A DNA stretch of 64,000 nt from an uncultured Bacteroidales bacterium (GCA_934716995.1 CAKUYO010000009.1:21802-85801), one strand, 5' to 3'; shown: positions 40,270-49,652, counted from the stretch's first letter. Numbers and translations are program-made. The notes: generated by a model from the letters alone, not told the origin.

Positions 40270-43200
40270 ATGGCAAATTATCGCATATATGTAGAGAAGC
40301 GCGATGCGTTTCGTGTAGAGGCAGAGAGTCTGCGTCAGGAGTTGAACGAGAACTTGCAACTCCATATCGCACAACTGCGCTACCTGAATGTCTATGACCT
40401 TTTCGGGTTCACCCCGGAACTCTTGGAAAAGAGCCGTTACAGTGTCTTCGGCGAGGTGGTAACGGACGTGGTGTCCGACGCGTGCGACCTCACGGGCAAA
40501 CGCTACCTGGCGGTGGAATATATCCCCGGTCAGTTTGACCAGCGTGCTTCATCGGCGGTGGATTGTGTGCACCTGATTGACCCGCAGGCGGACATTGAGA
40601 TACGCAGCGCACGTCTGCTCATCTTCGACGACACCGTGAGCGACGCGGATATGGCGCGTATCCGCCACTACTACATCAATGCGGTGGAGTCGCGCGAGAA
40701 AGACCTCTCGCAGTTGGAGCAGATACAGCACGCGGACGTGAAACCGCTGGCGCGGTTGGACGGGTTCCTCGATATGAAAGAGGAGGACCTGGCACCGTTC
40801 TGCAAGCAATGGGGATTGGCAATGAACGCCGACGACCTGCGCGAGGTGCTGCGTTATTTCACCAAGGAGCAGCGTAACCCGACCGAGACCGAACTGCGCA
40901 TATTGGACACCTATTGGTCTGACCACTGCCGCCATACTACGTTCACGACTGTATTAGAGACCATCAAAATAGACGATTCGTTTGTCCGCGACGAGATAGA
41001 GAGCACGCTTGGTATGTTCCATGACATCCGCCGGCAACTCGGGCGCACGGAGAAACCGCTCTGCCTGATGGACCTGGCAACCATCGGTGCGCGCTACCTG
41101 CGTAGCAAAGGGCTGCTGGACGATATGGAGCAGAGCGAGGAGAACAACGCCTGCTCGATCTTTATTGATGTGGACGTGGACGGCAAGACGGAGAAATGGC
41201 TGTTGCAGTTCAAGAACGAGACTCACAACCACCCAACGGAGATAGAGCCTTTCGGCGGGGCGAGTACGTGTCTCGGCGGGGCAATACGCGACCCGTTGTC
41301 GGGGCGTGCGTATGTTTATCAGGCGATGCGTGTAACAGGTGCAGGCGACATCTACAAGCCTGTATCGGAGACTATGACGGGCAAACTGCCGCAGCAGATC
41401 ATCTCCCGCAAGGCGGCGGCGGGCTACTCGTCGTACGGCAACCAGATAGGTCTGGCTACCACCCATGTGCGGGAGATCTACCACCCCTCGTATGTAGCCA
41501 AACGCTTGGAGGTGGGTGCTGTGGTAGGTGCGGTGCGTGCAGACGCAGTGCGCCGCGAGTCGCCTGTGGCAGGCGATGTGATACTGCTGCTCGGTGGTCG
41601 CACGGGGCGCGACGGCATAGGCGGGGCTACCGGCAGCAGCAAGGAGCATACCGAGGCTTCGCTCGAATCGTGCGGCTCGGAGGTGCAGAAAGGCAACGCC
41701 CCTGAGGAACGCAAACTGCAGCGGCTGATGCGCCGAGAGGAGGCAACACGGCTGATCAAGAAATCGAACGACTTCGGTGCAGGCGGCGTGAGCGTGGCTA
41801 TCGGCGAGTTGGCGGACGGGTTGGATATCTATCTCGACCGTGTGCCGACCAAGTATGCGGGCTTGAACCCGACCGAACTGGCTATCTCAGAGAGCCAGGA
41901 GCGTATGGCGGTGGTGGTGGAAGCCAAAGACCGCGAGGCGATGGAACGCCTGTGCCGGCAAGACAATATAGAGGTTACCTACGTGGCGGACGTAACGGAC
42001 ACGGGACGTATGCGCCAGTTCTACAAGGGCGGGATAGTGGCAGACCTGACGCGCGAGTTTATCGACAGTGCAGGTGCCAAACACTATGCCAATGCCACTA
42101 TCGGCAAGGTGGAGGAGCGCAATCCGTTCCGCCGCATAGTAGGGGGCAAGACTTTGGCGGAACGTATGGAGAACGCCTTGGCAGACCCCAACGTAACTTC
42201 GCAGAAAGGACTGATTGAGGAGTTTGACGCCACTATCGGACGCAGCACGGTGCTGATGCCTTTCGGTGGCAAGTACCAGCAGACCGAGACACAGGTGTCG
42301 GTGCAGAAACTGCCGACCGACGGCTATACGAACACTGCTTCGGTTATGGCTTTCGGCTACAACCCGTTCATCTCGGAGTGGAGTCCGTACCACGGTGCGG
42401 CGTATGCCGTGGTGGAGGCTTGCACCAAGGCGGTGGCAGCGGGGGCGGACTACAGCCGTATGCGCTTCTCGTACCAGGAGTATTTTGAGCGTATGACCCA
42501 CGACCCGCACACCTACGGCAAACCGCTGTCGGCGTTGCTTGGGGCGTTGAAGATGCAGGTGCTGCTCGGACTGCCGTCTATCGGAGGCAAAGACTCGATG
42601 TCGGGTACGTTTGAGCATATATCCGTGCCGCCGACGCTCATTGCGTTCGGTATCACCACGATGGGGGCAGACCAAGTCATCTCGCCCGAACTGAAACAGG
42701 CGGGGCATGCGCTATACCTGATAAAACATACCCCCGAAAGCAACTATATGCCGTCGGTGGAGTGCCTGAAGAAGAACTGGAAAGCCACCACGGAGGCGAT
42801 CCGCAAGGGTATCATCTGCTCGGCGTATGCCATCGGTTTCGGCGGTGTGGCGGAAGCCGTAGCGAAGATGTCGTTCGGTAACGCCCTCGGCGTGGACATA
42901 CATATCGACGAAGACACCCTTTTCGACTATCAATACGGTTCTATCCTTGTGGAGACCACCGCTCCGCTGGAGATGGAGAACGCTGTGCTGCTCGGATACG
43001 TGACGGAGGGCGACAGCCTGGTTATCAACGGCGAACCCCTTTCGCGTGCGGCATTGCACAAGGCATGCTGCGCACCTTATACCAAGGTCTATCCCGCAGC
43101 AGTACCTGCCAAACACCAAGCCCTGATGCCTGCGGGCGTAGGGACAGTGGCAGAGAAAAAAGCACCGCGGGTTTATCCGGGCGAGGCGGTAGAGCACCCG

Positions 43201-43998
43201 CTGGTCTATATCCCGGTTTTCCCGGGTACGAACTGCGACTACGACAGCGCGAAAGCATGGCGCACGGCGGGTGCGGAGGTGGAGACCACTGTTTTCCGCA
43301 ACCTGATGGGTGCGGACGTGCTGGCGTCTATTGATGAGATGGTGGAGCATATCCGCCGCGCCCATATACTGATGTTTGCGGGCGGTTTCTCGGCGGGAGA
43401 CGAACCCGACGGAAGCGGTAAGTTCATCGCGTCGGTTATCAACAACAGGAAAGTGGCTGCGGCGATAGAGTCGCTTATTGCCCGCGGCGGACTGATACTG
43501 GGTATCTGCAACGGTTTCCAGGCGCTGGTCAAGAGCGGACTGCTGCCGTATGGCAAGACGGGCAGCGTAACCACCGGCTCGCCGACGCTCTTCCGCAACG
43601 ACATCAACCGCCACGTGTCGCAGATGGTAACCACCGTGGTGGCAACGACCGACAGCCCGTGGTTGGGCAATATGCAGATTGGCGACGCGCACACGGTAGC
43701 CGTAAGTCACGGCGAGGGAAAATTCGTAGTATCGGAGGCTCTGGCAGCCGAGTTGTTCCGCAACGGGCAAGTGGCGTTCCGCTATGCCGACCCCGTAACG
43801 CTCGCACCGACGATGCAGTCGCCCGCCAACCCCAACGGTTCGTACTACGCCATCGAGGGTATCATCTCACCCGATGGACAGATACTGGGCAAGATGGCGC
43901 ACTCGGAGCGGTACGAGGACAATGTATTCAAAAATATCAGCGGGCAGAAACGCCAGACATTGTTCAACAATGCCGTGCGCTATTTCCGCAAGAACTGA
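40270..43998 (+). CDS. purL: Phosphoribosylformylglycinamidine synthase (large single-chain form)
   Basis: A 1242-residue FGAM synthase combining synthetase and glutaminase, as in Proteobacteria and Bacteroidota. It has an N-terminal domain, then the first ATP-binding AIRS-like half (LDTYWSDHCRHTTF ~217; QFKNETHNHPTEIEPFGGAS ~315) and the second half (LPSIGGKDSMSGTF ~771). A C-terminal class I amidotransferase has nucleophile Cys near 1080 (ILGICNGFQALVKSG) and a His/Glu pair in the final 40 residues (SPDGQILGKMAHSER). It uses glutamine and ATP on FGAR. PurM follows, catalysing the next step. Confidence 0.96.
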   Translation: MANYRIYVEKRDAFRVEAESLRQELNENLQLHIAQLRYLNVYDLFGFTPELLEKSRYSVFGEVVTDVVSDACDLTGKRYLAVEYIPGQFDQRASSAVDCVHLIDPQADIEIRSARLLIFDDTVSDADMARIRHYYINAVESREKDLSQLEQIQHADVKPLARLDGFLDMKEEDLAPFCKQWGLAMNADDLREVLRYFTKEQRNPTETELRILDTYWSDHCRHTTFTTVLETIKIDDSFVRDEIESTLGMFHDIRRQLGRTEKPLCLMDLATIGARYLRSKGLLDDMEQSEENNACSIFIDVDVDGKTEKWLLQFKNETHNHPTEIEPFGGASTCLGGAIRDPLSGRAYVYQAMRVTGAGDIYKPVSETMTGKLPQQIISRKAAAGYSSYGNQIGLATTHVREIYHPSYVAKRLEVGAVVGAVRADAVRRESPVAGDVILLLGGRTGRDGIGGATGSSKEHTEASLESCGSEVQKGNAPEERKLQRLMRREEATRLIKKSNDFGAGGVSVAIGELADGLDIYLDRVPTKYAGLNPTELAISESQERMAVVVEAKDREAMERLCRQDNIEVTYVADVTDTGRMRQFYKGGIVADLTREFIDSAGAKHYANATIGKVEERNPFRRIVGGKTLAERMENALADPNVTSQKGLIEEFDATIGRSTVLMPFGGKYQQTETQVSVQKLPTDGYTNTASVMAFGYNPFISEWSPYHGAAYAVVEACTKAVAAGADYSRMRFSYQEYFERMTHDPHTYGKPLSALLGALKMQVLLGLPSIGGKDSMSGTFEHISVPPTLIAFGITTMGADQVISPELKQAGHALYLIKHTPESNYMPSVECLKKNWKATTEAIRKGIICSAYAIGFGGVAEAVAKMSFGNALGVDIHIDEDTLFDYQYGSILVETTAPLEMENAVLLGYVTEGDSLVINGEPLSRAALHKACCAPYTKVYPAAVPAKHQALMPAGVGTVAEKKAPRVYPGEAVEHPLVYIPVFPGTNCDYDSAKAWRTAGAEVETTVFRNLMGADVLASIDEMVEHIRRAHILMFAGGFSAGDEPDGSGKFIASVINNRKVAAAIESLIARGGLILGICNGFQALVKSGLLPYGKTGSVTTGSPTLFRNDINRHVSQMVTTVVATTDSPWLGNMQIGDAHTVAVSHGEGKFVVSEALAAELFRNGQVAFRYADPVTLAPTMQSPANPNGSYYAIEGIISPDGQILGKMAHSERYEDNVFKNISGQKRQTLFNNAVRYFRKN

Positions 43999-44027
43999 CA
44001 GGTAACTTCACCGTAGCAGGAGTAGGT

Positions 44028-44137
44028 GATTATCGGGTGATTATCGGGTGTTTGTCGGGAGCATAAACTACTAAACTCATTCAACTAAACTCAACAACGT
44101 ATAAACGAATAAACTTATAAACGTATAAACCAAAATA
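44028..44137. repeat. Word repeats between purL and purM
   Basis: A diverged GTAGGTGATTATCGGGTGATT array (44028-44055) is followed by AAACTCATTCAACTAAACTC and ATAAACGTATAAACC words (44066-44130), five or more units, ending just before the ATG. Confidence 0.65.
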
Positions 44138-45169
44138 ATGGCACAGCATTATGAAGCAGCAGGCGTGAACCTCGAAGCAGGATACGAGGTGGTAAGCCGC
44201 ATCAAATCGCACGTTAAATCCACGGCACGCAAAGGCTCTATGGGTGGTATCGGTTCCTTCGGCGGAATGTTCGACCTGAGTGCGCTCAACATCAAAGAGC
44301 CCGTTCTCGTGTCTGGTACCGACGGTGTGGGTACAAAACTGAAACTCGCTTTCGAGTTGGACAAGCACGACACCATCGGTATCGACGCCGTGGCGATGTG
44401 TGTCAACGATGTGCTGGCACAGGGTGCCGAACCGCTTATTTTTCTCGACTATGTGGCTATCGGGCATAATATCCCTGCCAAGGTGGAGGCTATCGTTGCG
44501 GGTGTGGCAGAGGGCTGTCGCCAAGCGGGGTGCGCTCTGGTAGGCGGTGAGACCGCCGAGATGCCCGGTATGTATGGCAACGGCGAGTACGACATCGCCG
44601 GCTACACCACGGGCGTGGTGGAGAAAGCCAAACTCATCGACGGCAGCAAGGTGAAAGCGGGCGATGTGCTGGTGGGTATTCCCTCCACGGGCGTACACTC
44701 CAACGGATTCAGTCTGGTGCGCAAGATTGTGGCAGACGCAGGGCTTGACTTGCGCCGTGTCTATCCGGAGTTGGATGCCGAGAAGACGCTCGGCGAGGTA
44801 CTGCTTACCCCGACGCAGATATACGTAAAACAAGTGTTGGACGTGATACACCAACTGGACGTACACGGCGTGGCACATATCACGGGCGGCGGTTTCGACG
44901 AGAATATCCCGCGTATCCTCGGCGAGGGACAGGGTATTGTCATCAACGAGGGCAGTTGGACCATTCTGCCGGTGTTCCGCTGTCTGGAGCAATGGGGCAA
45001 TATCCCCCACCGCGAGATGTTCAACATCTTCAATATGGGTATCGGTATGGTGCTGGCTATGGACGGCAGCGATGCGCAAGCGGCTATCGACATTCTTGCC
45101 AAGCATAGTCTCCACGCTACCGTTATCGGCAGTATTGTAGAAGGGCAGGGGGTAGAGATTAGAGGTTAG
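44138..45169 (+). CDS. purM: Phosphoribosylformylglycinamidine cyclo-ligase (AIR synthetase)
   Basis: A 343-residue enzyme that closes FGAM to AIR with ATP. Visible: the Gly-rich GGIGSFGGMFDL (~34-45), VSGTDGVGTKLKLAFEL (~55-71), VNDVLAQGAEPLIFLDYVAIG (~88-108), ALVGGETAEMPGMY (~134-147), and HITGGGFDENIPRIL (~247-261). Its last residues GVEIRG and stop codon fall in a TTAGAGGTTAGAAG array, so the natural end may have been replaced. PurN starts 45 bp later. Confidence 0.95.
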   Translation: MAQHYEAAGVNLEAGYEVVSRIKSHVKSTARKGSMGGIGSFGGMFDLSALNIKEPVLVSGTDGVGTKLKLAFELDKHDTIGIDAVAMCVNDVLAQGAEPLIFLDYVAIGHNIPAKVEAIVAGVAEGCRQAGCALVGGETAEMPGMYGNGEYDIAGYTTGVVEKAKLIDGSKVKAGDVLVGIPSTGVHSNGFSLVRKIVADAGLDLRRVYPELDAEKTLGEVLLTPTQIYVKQVLDVIHQLDVHGVAHITGGGFDENIPRILGEGQGIVINEGSWTILPVFRCLEQWGNIPHREMFNIFNMGIGMVLAMDGSDAQAAIDILAKHSLHATVIGSIVEGQGVEIRG

Positions 45170-45211
45170 AGGTTAGAAGTTAGAGGTTAGAAGTTAGAGG
45201 TTAGGGATTAG
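45160..45211. repeat. TTAGAGGTTAGAAG tandem repeat
   Basis: About seven units of GAGGTTA/GAAGTTA, covering the purM stop codon and the gap to purN. All three frames contain TAG or TTAG-derived stops, so any upstream frame ends in it. Confidence 0.75.
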
Positions 45212-45214
45212 GTG

Positions 45215-45772
45215 ATGAAGCGTTTGGCGGTGTTTGCGAGCGGACGGGGTACCAACTTCGAAGCGATAGTGTCGGCATGTGAGAGCGGTCGTCTCTGCGC
45301 GGAGGTGGTGCTGTTGGTTTGCGACCGCCCCGATGCGGAGGTGGTCGCACGTGCAGAGGCACACCACGTGCCGTGCTTTGCATTCTGCCCCAAAGACTAT
45401 GCAGCCAAAGCCGACTACGAACGCGAAATAGTGTCGCATTTGCAGCAGAGCGGGGTGGAACTCATCTGTCTGGCGGGCTATATGCGGCTGCTGTCGGAGG
45501 TGTTGCTCAATGCCTACGAGGGACGTATCATCAATATCCACCCGTCGTTGCTGCCCGCTTTCAAGGGCGCACACGCCATAGAGCAAGCGCTGGCGTATGG
45601 TGTGAAAGTGTACGGCGTAACCGTTCACTATGTGGACGCTTCGATGGATGGCGGGCGTATTATCGCGCAGCAGGCTATCCCCTACGAGGGCAGCGACATC
45701 ACCGAGTTGGAAACACGGCTTCACGCCATAGAACACGAATTATATATTCAAACAATAAACAAACTGATATGA
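45215..45772 (+). CDS. purN: Phosphoribosylglycinamide formyltransferase (folate-dependent)
   Basis: A 185-residue GAR transformylase using 10-formyl-THF. Visible: VFASGRGTNFEAIVSA (~6-21), LICLAGYMRLLSEVLL (~84-99), and the catalytic block RIINIHPSLLPAFKGAHA (~105-122) with Asn, His and, later, VHYVDASMDGG with Asp near 143. ATG 45215 directly follows a GTG. Its stop overlaps the purH start (ATGA), so translation is coupled. The window also encodes PurT, which does the same step with formate. Confidence 0.95.
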   Translation: MKRLAVFASGRGTNFEAIVSACESGRLCAEVVLLVCDRPDAEVVARAEAHHVPCFAFCPKDYAAKADYEREIVSHLQQSGVELICLAGYMRLLSEVLLNAYEGRIINIHPSLLPAFKGAHAIEQALAYGVKVYGVTVHYVDASMDGGRIIAQQAIPYEGSDITELETRLHAIEHELYIQTINKLI

Positions 45773-47322
45773 GAGCATTAGTAAGCGTAAGCGACAAGAC
45801 AGGATTAGTAGAGTTCGTACAGGGCTTGCAGCAGCACGGTTGGGAGATTATCGCCACGGGCGGTACGCAACGGCTGTTGGAGGACGCGGGCATACACACC
45901 ATCGGTATTTCGGAGGTAACAGGCTTCCCCGAGATATGCGACGGACGTGTCAAAACCCTCCACCCCAAAGTGCACGGTGCGCTGCTGGCACGCCGCGACG
46001 AACCGTCCCACTTGCAGGCACTCAAAGAGAACGGTATCGAGTTCATCGATATGGTATGCGTGAACCTCTATCCGTTCCGCGAGACGATTGCCAAAGAGGG
46101 TACCACTATGGCTGAGGCTGTCGAGAAAATCGACATAGGCGGTCCGTCAATGCTGCGCTCGGCTGCCAAGAACTGGAATGATGTAACGGTCGTTTGCGAC
46201 CCCGCGGATTATCAGCGTGTGCTGGCGGAGATAGATGCTACAGGCAATACAACCAAAGAGACTCGTTTGCAGTTGTCCGCCAAAGCCTACACCCACACCG
46301 CCGAGTACGATATGTGTATCGCCACCTATATGCGCAAGGCGGCAGGACTCAACGAGAAGTTGTTCCTCGAGTATGACCTCAAGCAGCGTCTGCGCTATGG
46401 CGAGAACCCGCACCAGGACGCAAAGTTCTATGCGTCGCTGGAACCTGTGCCTTTCTCGCTGGCTACTGCCAGACAACTCAATGGCAAGGAACTCTCATAC
46501 AACAACATACAGGATGCCAATGCGGCACTCAATATCGTGCGCGAGTTCGGCAACACGCCTTTCTGCGTAGGGCTCAAGCACATGAACCCCTGCGGTGCGG
46601 CTATCGGCAAAGACGTGGTGGAAGCGTGGACAAAAGCCTACGAGGCGGACAAGGTGTCTATCTTCGGCGGTATCGTGGCTACCAACTGCGAATTGACCCG
46701 CGAGGCGGCGGAACTGATGAAACCTATCTTCCTCGAGATTATTATGGCTCCCAAGTTCTCGGAGGGAGCATTGGAGGTACTCTGTACCAAGAAGAACCTG
46801 CGCCTTCTCGAAGTGAACATGACTGCCGACACCGAGCAACGTATGCAGTATGTTTCGGTTAATGGCGGTCTGTTGGCACAGCATCAGGACACTACCACCG
46901 TTACGCTTACCAAGGATATGTGCGTTACGGAGTCCAAACCAACCGACGAACAGATGACCGACCTGCAATTTGCATGGCGTATTGTGAAGCACGTGAAGTC
47001 GAATGCCATCGTGGTGGTGAAGAACGGTCGCACCTACGGCGTAGGTGCCGGTCAGATGAACCGTGTCGGTTCGGCGGCTATCGCACTCCGTCAGGCGGAG
47101 GAGACGCTCCGGGCAGAGGGCAAGGACATCCGCAAAGAGGGGCTCGTGATGGGGTCGGACGGTTTCTTCCCCTTCGGCGACAGCGTGGAGAGTGCTGCCG
47201 AGTACGGTATTGCGGCTATTGTGCAACCGGGTGGCAGCGTCCGCGACGAGGAGAGTATCACCGCTGCCGACAAGCATGGCATACCGATGCTTTTCACCGG
47301 AATGAGACATTTCAAACATTAA
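45769..47322 (+). CDS. purH: Bifunctional AICAR transformylase / IMP cyclohydrolase
   Basis: A 517-residue enzyme performing the last two IMP steps. The N-terminal MGS-like cyclohydrolase domain covers ~1-190 (VSVSDKTGLVEFVQGL, HPKVHGALLARRDEP, YPFRETIAKEG, EKIDIGGPSMLRSAAKNW). The C-terminal transformylase contains LRYGENPHQDAKFY, KHMNPCGAAIG and VKSNAIVVVKNGRTYGVGAG (~405-424), plus DGFFPFGDSVE. Start MRALVSVSD at 45769 overlaps purN; the longer frame from 45319 is a shadow of purN. A CTATTAGTC word array follows the stop. Confidence 0.96.
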   Translation: MRALVSVSDKTGLVEFVQGLQQHGWEIIATGGTQRLLEDAGIHTIGISEVTGFPEICDGRVKTLHPKVHGALLARRDEPSHLQALKENGIEFIDMVCVNLYPFRETIAKEGTTMAEAVEKIDIGGPSMLRSAAKNWNDVTVVCDPADYQRVLAEIDATGNTTKETRLQLSAKAYTHTAEYDMCIATYMRKAAGLNEKLFLEYDLKQRLRYGENPHQDAKFYASLEPVPFSLATARQLNGKELSYNNIQDANAALNIVREFGNTPFCVGLKHMNPCGAAIGKDVVEAWTKAYEADKVSIFGGIVATNCELTREAAELMKPIFLEIIMAPKFSEGALEVLCTKKNLRLLEVNMTADTEQRMQYVSVNGGLLAQHQDTTTVTLTKDMCVTESKPTDEQMTDLQFAWRIVKHVKSNAIVVVKNGRTYGVGAGQMNRVGSAAIALRQAEETLRAEGKDIRKEGLVMGSDGFFPFGDSVESAAEYGIAAIVQPGGSVRDEESITAADKHGIPMLFTGMRHFKH

Positions 47323-47360
47323 CCTATTAGTCCCATTAGTCTTATTAGTCCTATTAGCCC
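47323..47360. repeat. CTATTAGTC tandem words
   Basis: CCTATTAGTC/CCATTAGTC/TTATTAGTC/CTATTAGCC, four 9-bp units filling the gap between the purH stop and the purD start. Confidence 0.75.
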
Positions 47361-47361
47361 T

Positions 47362-48612
47362 ATGAAACAGGTTTTAGTAATCGGCGGTGGCGGTCGCGAG
47401 CATGCTATCGTGTATGCGTTGAGCCGCAGTCCGCAGGTGGAGAAGATCTATTGTGCCCCTGGTAATGCGGGTATCGCCGCGCAGGCGGAGTGTGTCGCTC
47501 TCAAGGACACCGATGTGGAGGGACTACTGGCTTTTGCCAAAGACCACCGTATCGACCTCACCGTCGTGGGACCCGAAGCCGCTTTGGCAGCGGGGGTGGT
47601 GGACGCTTTCCGTGCTGCGGGACTGCCCGTCTTCGGGCATACCAAGGCGGCGACGCAGATCGAGTCGTCGAAGGAGTTTGCCAAGCAGATTATGACCCGC
47701 TACGGCATACCTACTGCCGCTTACCGCAGTTTCAACCGCTACGAAGACGCTATCGCCTACGTACGCACCCGCAATCAATATCCTACTGTGCTCAAATACG
47801 ACGGTTTGGCAGCAGGCAAAGGGGTGGTCATTCCTGCCGATGAAGCCGAGGCGGACAAGGCGTTGCGTGATATGCTGGTCGGTGAGGAGTTCGGCAAAGG
47901 CAAGGTGGTGATAGAGGACTACCTGACAGGTCCCGAGTTCTCGTTTATGTGCTTTGTGTCGGGCGAGCGGGTGTACCCCATGCCGCTGGCGCAAGACCAC
48001 AAGCGGGCGTACGACGGCGACAAAGGTCCGAACACGGGCGGTATGGGCGCTTATACGCCGCTGCCGTTCATCACCCGGGAGGACGAGGCGTTTGCCCTCC
48101 GCCATATATTGCAGGCGACTGCCACGGGTATGGCTAAAGAGGGGTTGCCCCTGTCGGGCGTGCTGTACGGCGGATTGATGAAGACTCCGCAGGGAATCAA
48201 GGTGATAGAGTTTAATGCCCGTTTCGGCGACCCCGAGACCGAGGTGGTGCTGCCGCTTCTGGACAGTGATGCGTACGATGTGTTCTATGCCGTTGCTACG
48301 GGCGGCGACCTCACCGACGTGCATTGGCACGAGAAAGCCACCGTGGGCGTGGTGTTGGCGTCCAAGGGCTACCCCGCGCACTACGACAAGGGCTATCCCA
48401 TTACCGGTACGGAGAATTTTGACGGACTGATTTTCCACATGGGTACCCGATCGGAGAACGGACAACTGCTCACCAACGGCGGACGCGTGATGATGTGTAT
48501 CGCCACAGGCAAGGACATCGCCGATGCACAGCACAAAGTCTATCAGGGGATAGAAAAGATACATTGTGATAACTTGTTTTATCGCAAGGATATTGCTTGG
48601 CAGAGCGTGTAA
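47362..48612 (+). CDS. purD: Phosphoribosylamine-glycine ligase (GAR synthetase)
   Basis: A 416-residue ATP-grasp enzyme joining phosphoribosylamine to glycine. Visible: VIGGGGREHAIVYAL (~5-19), VGPEAALAAGVVDAF (~70-84), LKYDGLAAGKGVVIP (~146-160), KGPNTGGMGAYTPLPF (~221-236), and IEFNARFGDPETEVVLPLL (~280-298). Motif order and length are normal. A structured repeat element (48661-48760) separates it from folD. Confidence 0.96.
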   Translation: MKQVLVIGGGGREHAIVYALSRSPQVEKIYCAPGNAGIAAQAECVALKDTDVEGLLAFAKDHRIDLTVVGPEAALAAGVVDAFRAAGLPVFGHTKAATQIESSKEFAKQIMTRYGIPTAAYRSFNRYEDAIAYVRTRNQYPTVLKYDGLAAGKGVVIPADEAEADKALRDMLVGEEFGKGKVVIEDYLTGPEFSFMCFVSGERVYPMPLAQDHKRAYDGDKGPNTGGMGAYTPLPFITREDEAFALRHILQATATGMAKEGLPLSGVLYGGLMKTPQGIKVIEFNARFGDPETEVVLPLLDSDAYDVFYAVATGGDLTDVHWHEKATVGVVLASKGYPAHYDKGYPITGTENFDGLIFHMGTRSENGQLLTNGGRVMMCIATGKDIADAQHKVYQGIEKIHCDNLFYRKDIAWQSV

Positions 48613-48660
48613 ATTACGGCAACGACACGGCAACGAGATTGGTGGATAGGCTGTTTTTTG

Positions 48661-48760
48661 TCCGCCGTAGGCGAATAAGATTTATGGCAATTTATGGCTG
48701 CTTTGCAAAGATTTATTTAGATTTCTTGCCCTATGGGCAAAGGAGATTTTTATATTAAAC
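48661..48760. repeat. Partial second copy of the MITE-like element
   Basis: It is the reverse complement of the interior of 10413-10557. A 37-bp block (48661-48697) is identical, then it diverges and resumes as ATTTATTTAGATTTCTTGCC. The hairpin here is TTGCCC-TAT-GGGCAA, in the other copy TTGCCGC-TGT-GCGGCAA: the arms changed together. The far end is degenerate (TATATTAAACTCATAAACGA). It lies in the purD-folD gap. Confidence 0.75.
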
Positions 48761-48773
48761 TCATAAACGAACA

Positions 48774-49631
48774 ATGATTATTGACGGAAAACAGATTTCT
48801 CAGGCTCTGAAAGACGAGATGAAAGAAGAGGTGGCTCGCCTCAAAGCACAATACGGCAGGTGTCCCCGCTTGGAGGTCATCATAGTAGGGAATAACCCCG
48901 CCTCGCGGTCGTATGTACGCGGGAAAATCAAAGCCACCGAGTATTGCGGTTTCGACGGCGAACTCGTCGAACTGCCCGAAGACGTGCAGGAGAGCGTGTT
49001 GCTTGGCGAGATAGACCGCCTCAACCGCGACAATGGTGTGGACGGAATCCTCGTGCAACTGCCTCTGCCCAAGCATATCGACGAGCAGAAAGTAATTGAT
49101 GCTATCTCGCCGGAGAAGGATGTGGACGGTTTCCATCCCGAGAACGTGGCACGCCTGTGGCTCAATCAGGATTGTATCCTGCCCTGTACGCCGAAGGGTA
49201 TCATCGTGCTTTTGGAGAAAGCGGGTGTGCAAATGGCAGGCAAACACGCGGTGGTAGTAGGGCGCAGCAATATCGTGGGCAAGCCTGTAGCCAAACTGCT
49301 GCTTGACAAAAACTGCACCGTTACCATTGCGCACTCGCGCACGCAGAACCTGCCCGCGCTGTGCCGTGAGGCGGATATCCTTGTTGCGGCGGTAGGGCGT
49401 GCCAAGATGATTACCGCCGACTATGTCAAACCCGGTGCGGCGGTCATCGATGTGGGTATCAACCGCACCGAGGACGGGTACCTCGTGGGCGATGTGGACT
49501 TCGATGCCGTCAAGGACATCGCAGGTTGTATCACTCCTGTCCCCGGTGGCGTCGGACCTATGACCATCACCATGCTGATGCAAAACACGATTGAGTGTTT
49601 CCGTCGTCGCTCTGCAATTCATAATTCATAA
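48774..49631 (+). CDS. folD: Methylenetetrahydrofolate dehydrogenase/cyclohydrolase
   Basis: A 285-residue bifunctional enzyme making 10-formyl-THF for PurN and PurH. Visible: VGNNPASRSYVRGKIKATEYCG (start ~38), the catalytic YxxxK within it, DGILVQLPLPKHID (~92-105), PCTPKGIIVLLEKA (~141-154), and GRSNIVGKPVAKLLLDKN (~164-181). The protein ends MTITMLMQNTIECF, the normal close of the family, plus RRRSAIHNS, whose last codons come from an AATTCATAATTCATAA word array. Association with purine genes fits its role as formyl donor supplier. Confidence 0.95.
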   Translation: MIIDGKQISQALKDEMKEEVARLKAQYGRCPRLEVIIVGNNPASRSYVRGKIKATEYCGFDGELVELPEDVQESVLLGEIDRLNRDNGVDGILVQLPLPKHIDEQKVIDAISPEKDVDGFHPENVARLWLNQDCILPCTPKGIIVLLEKAGVQMAGKHAVVVGRSNIVGKPVAKLLLDKNCTVTIAHSRTQNLPALCREADILVAAVGRAKMITADYVKPGAAVIDVGINRTEDGYLVGDVDFDAVKDIAGCITPVPGGVGPMTITMLMQNTIECFRRRSAIHNS

Positions 49632-49650
49632 TTTCTCATTCATAATTATC
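49609..49650. repeat. GCTCTGCAATTCATAATTCA word repeat at the end of folD
   Basis: AATTCATAATTCATAATTTC and TCATTCATAATT words provide the folD C-terminus, its TAA stop and the gap to purT. The same first 12 bases precede mutS2 (12429). Confidence 0.75.
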
Positions 49651-49652
49651 CA

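Noticed and set aside
45160..45211. GAGGTTA array considered as a CRISPR or binding-site array
   Set aside because: Units are 7 bp and contiguous; they look like word duplication at a gene junction.
45319..45768. Upstream extension of the purH frame (150 codons)
   Set aside because: It overlaps purN in another frame and has no PurH homology; PurH starts at MRALVSVSDK.
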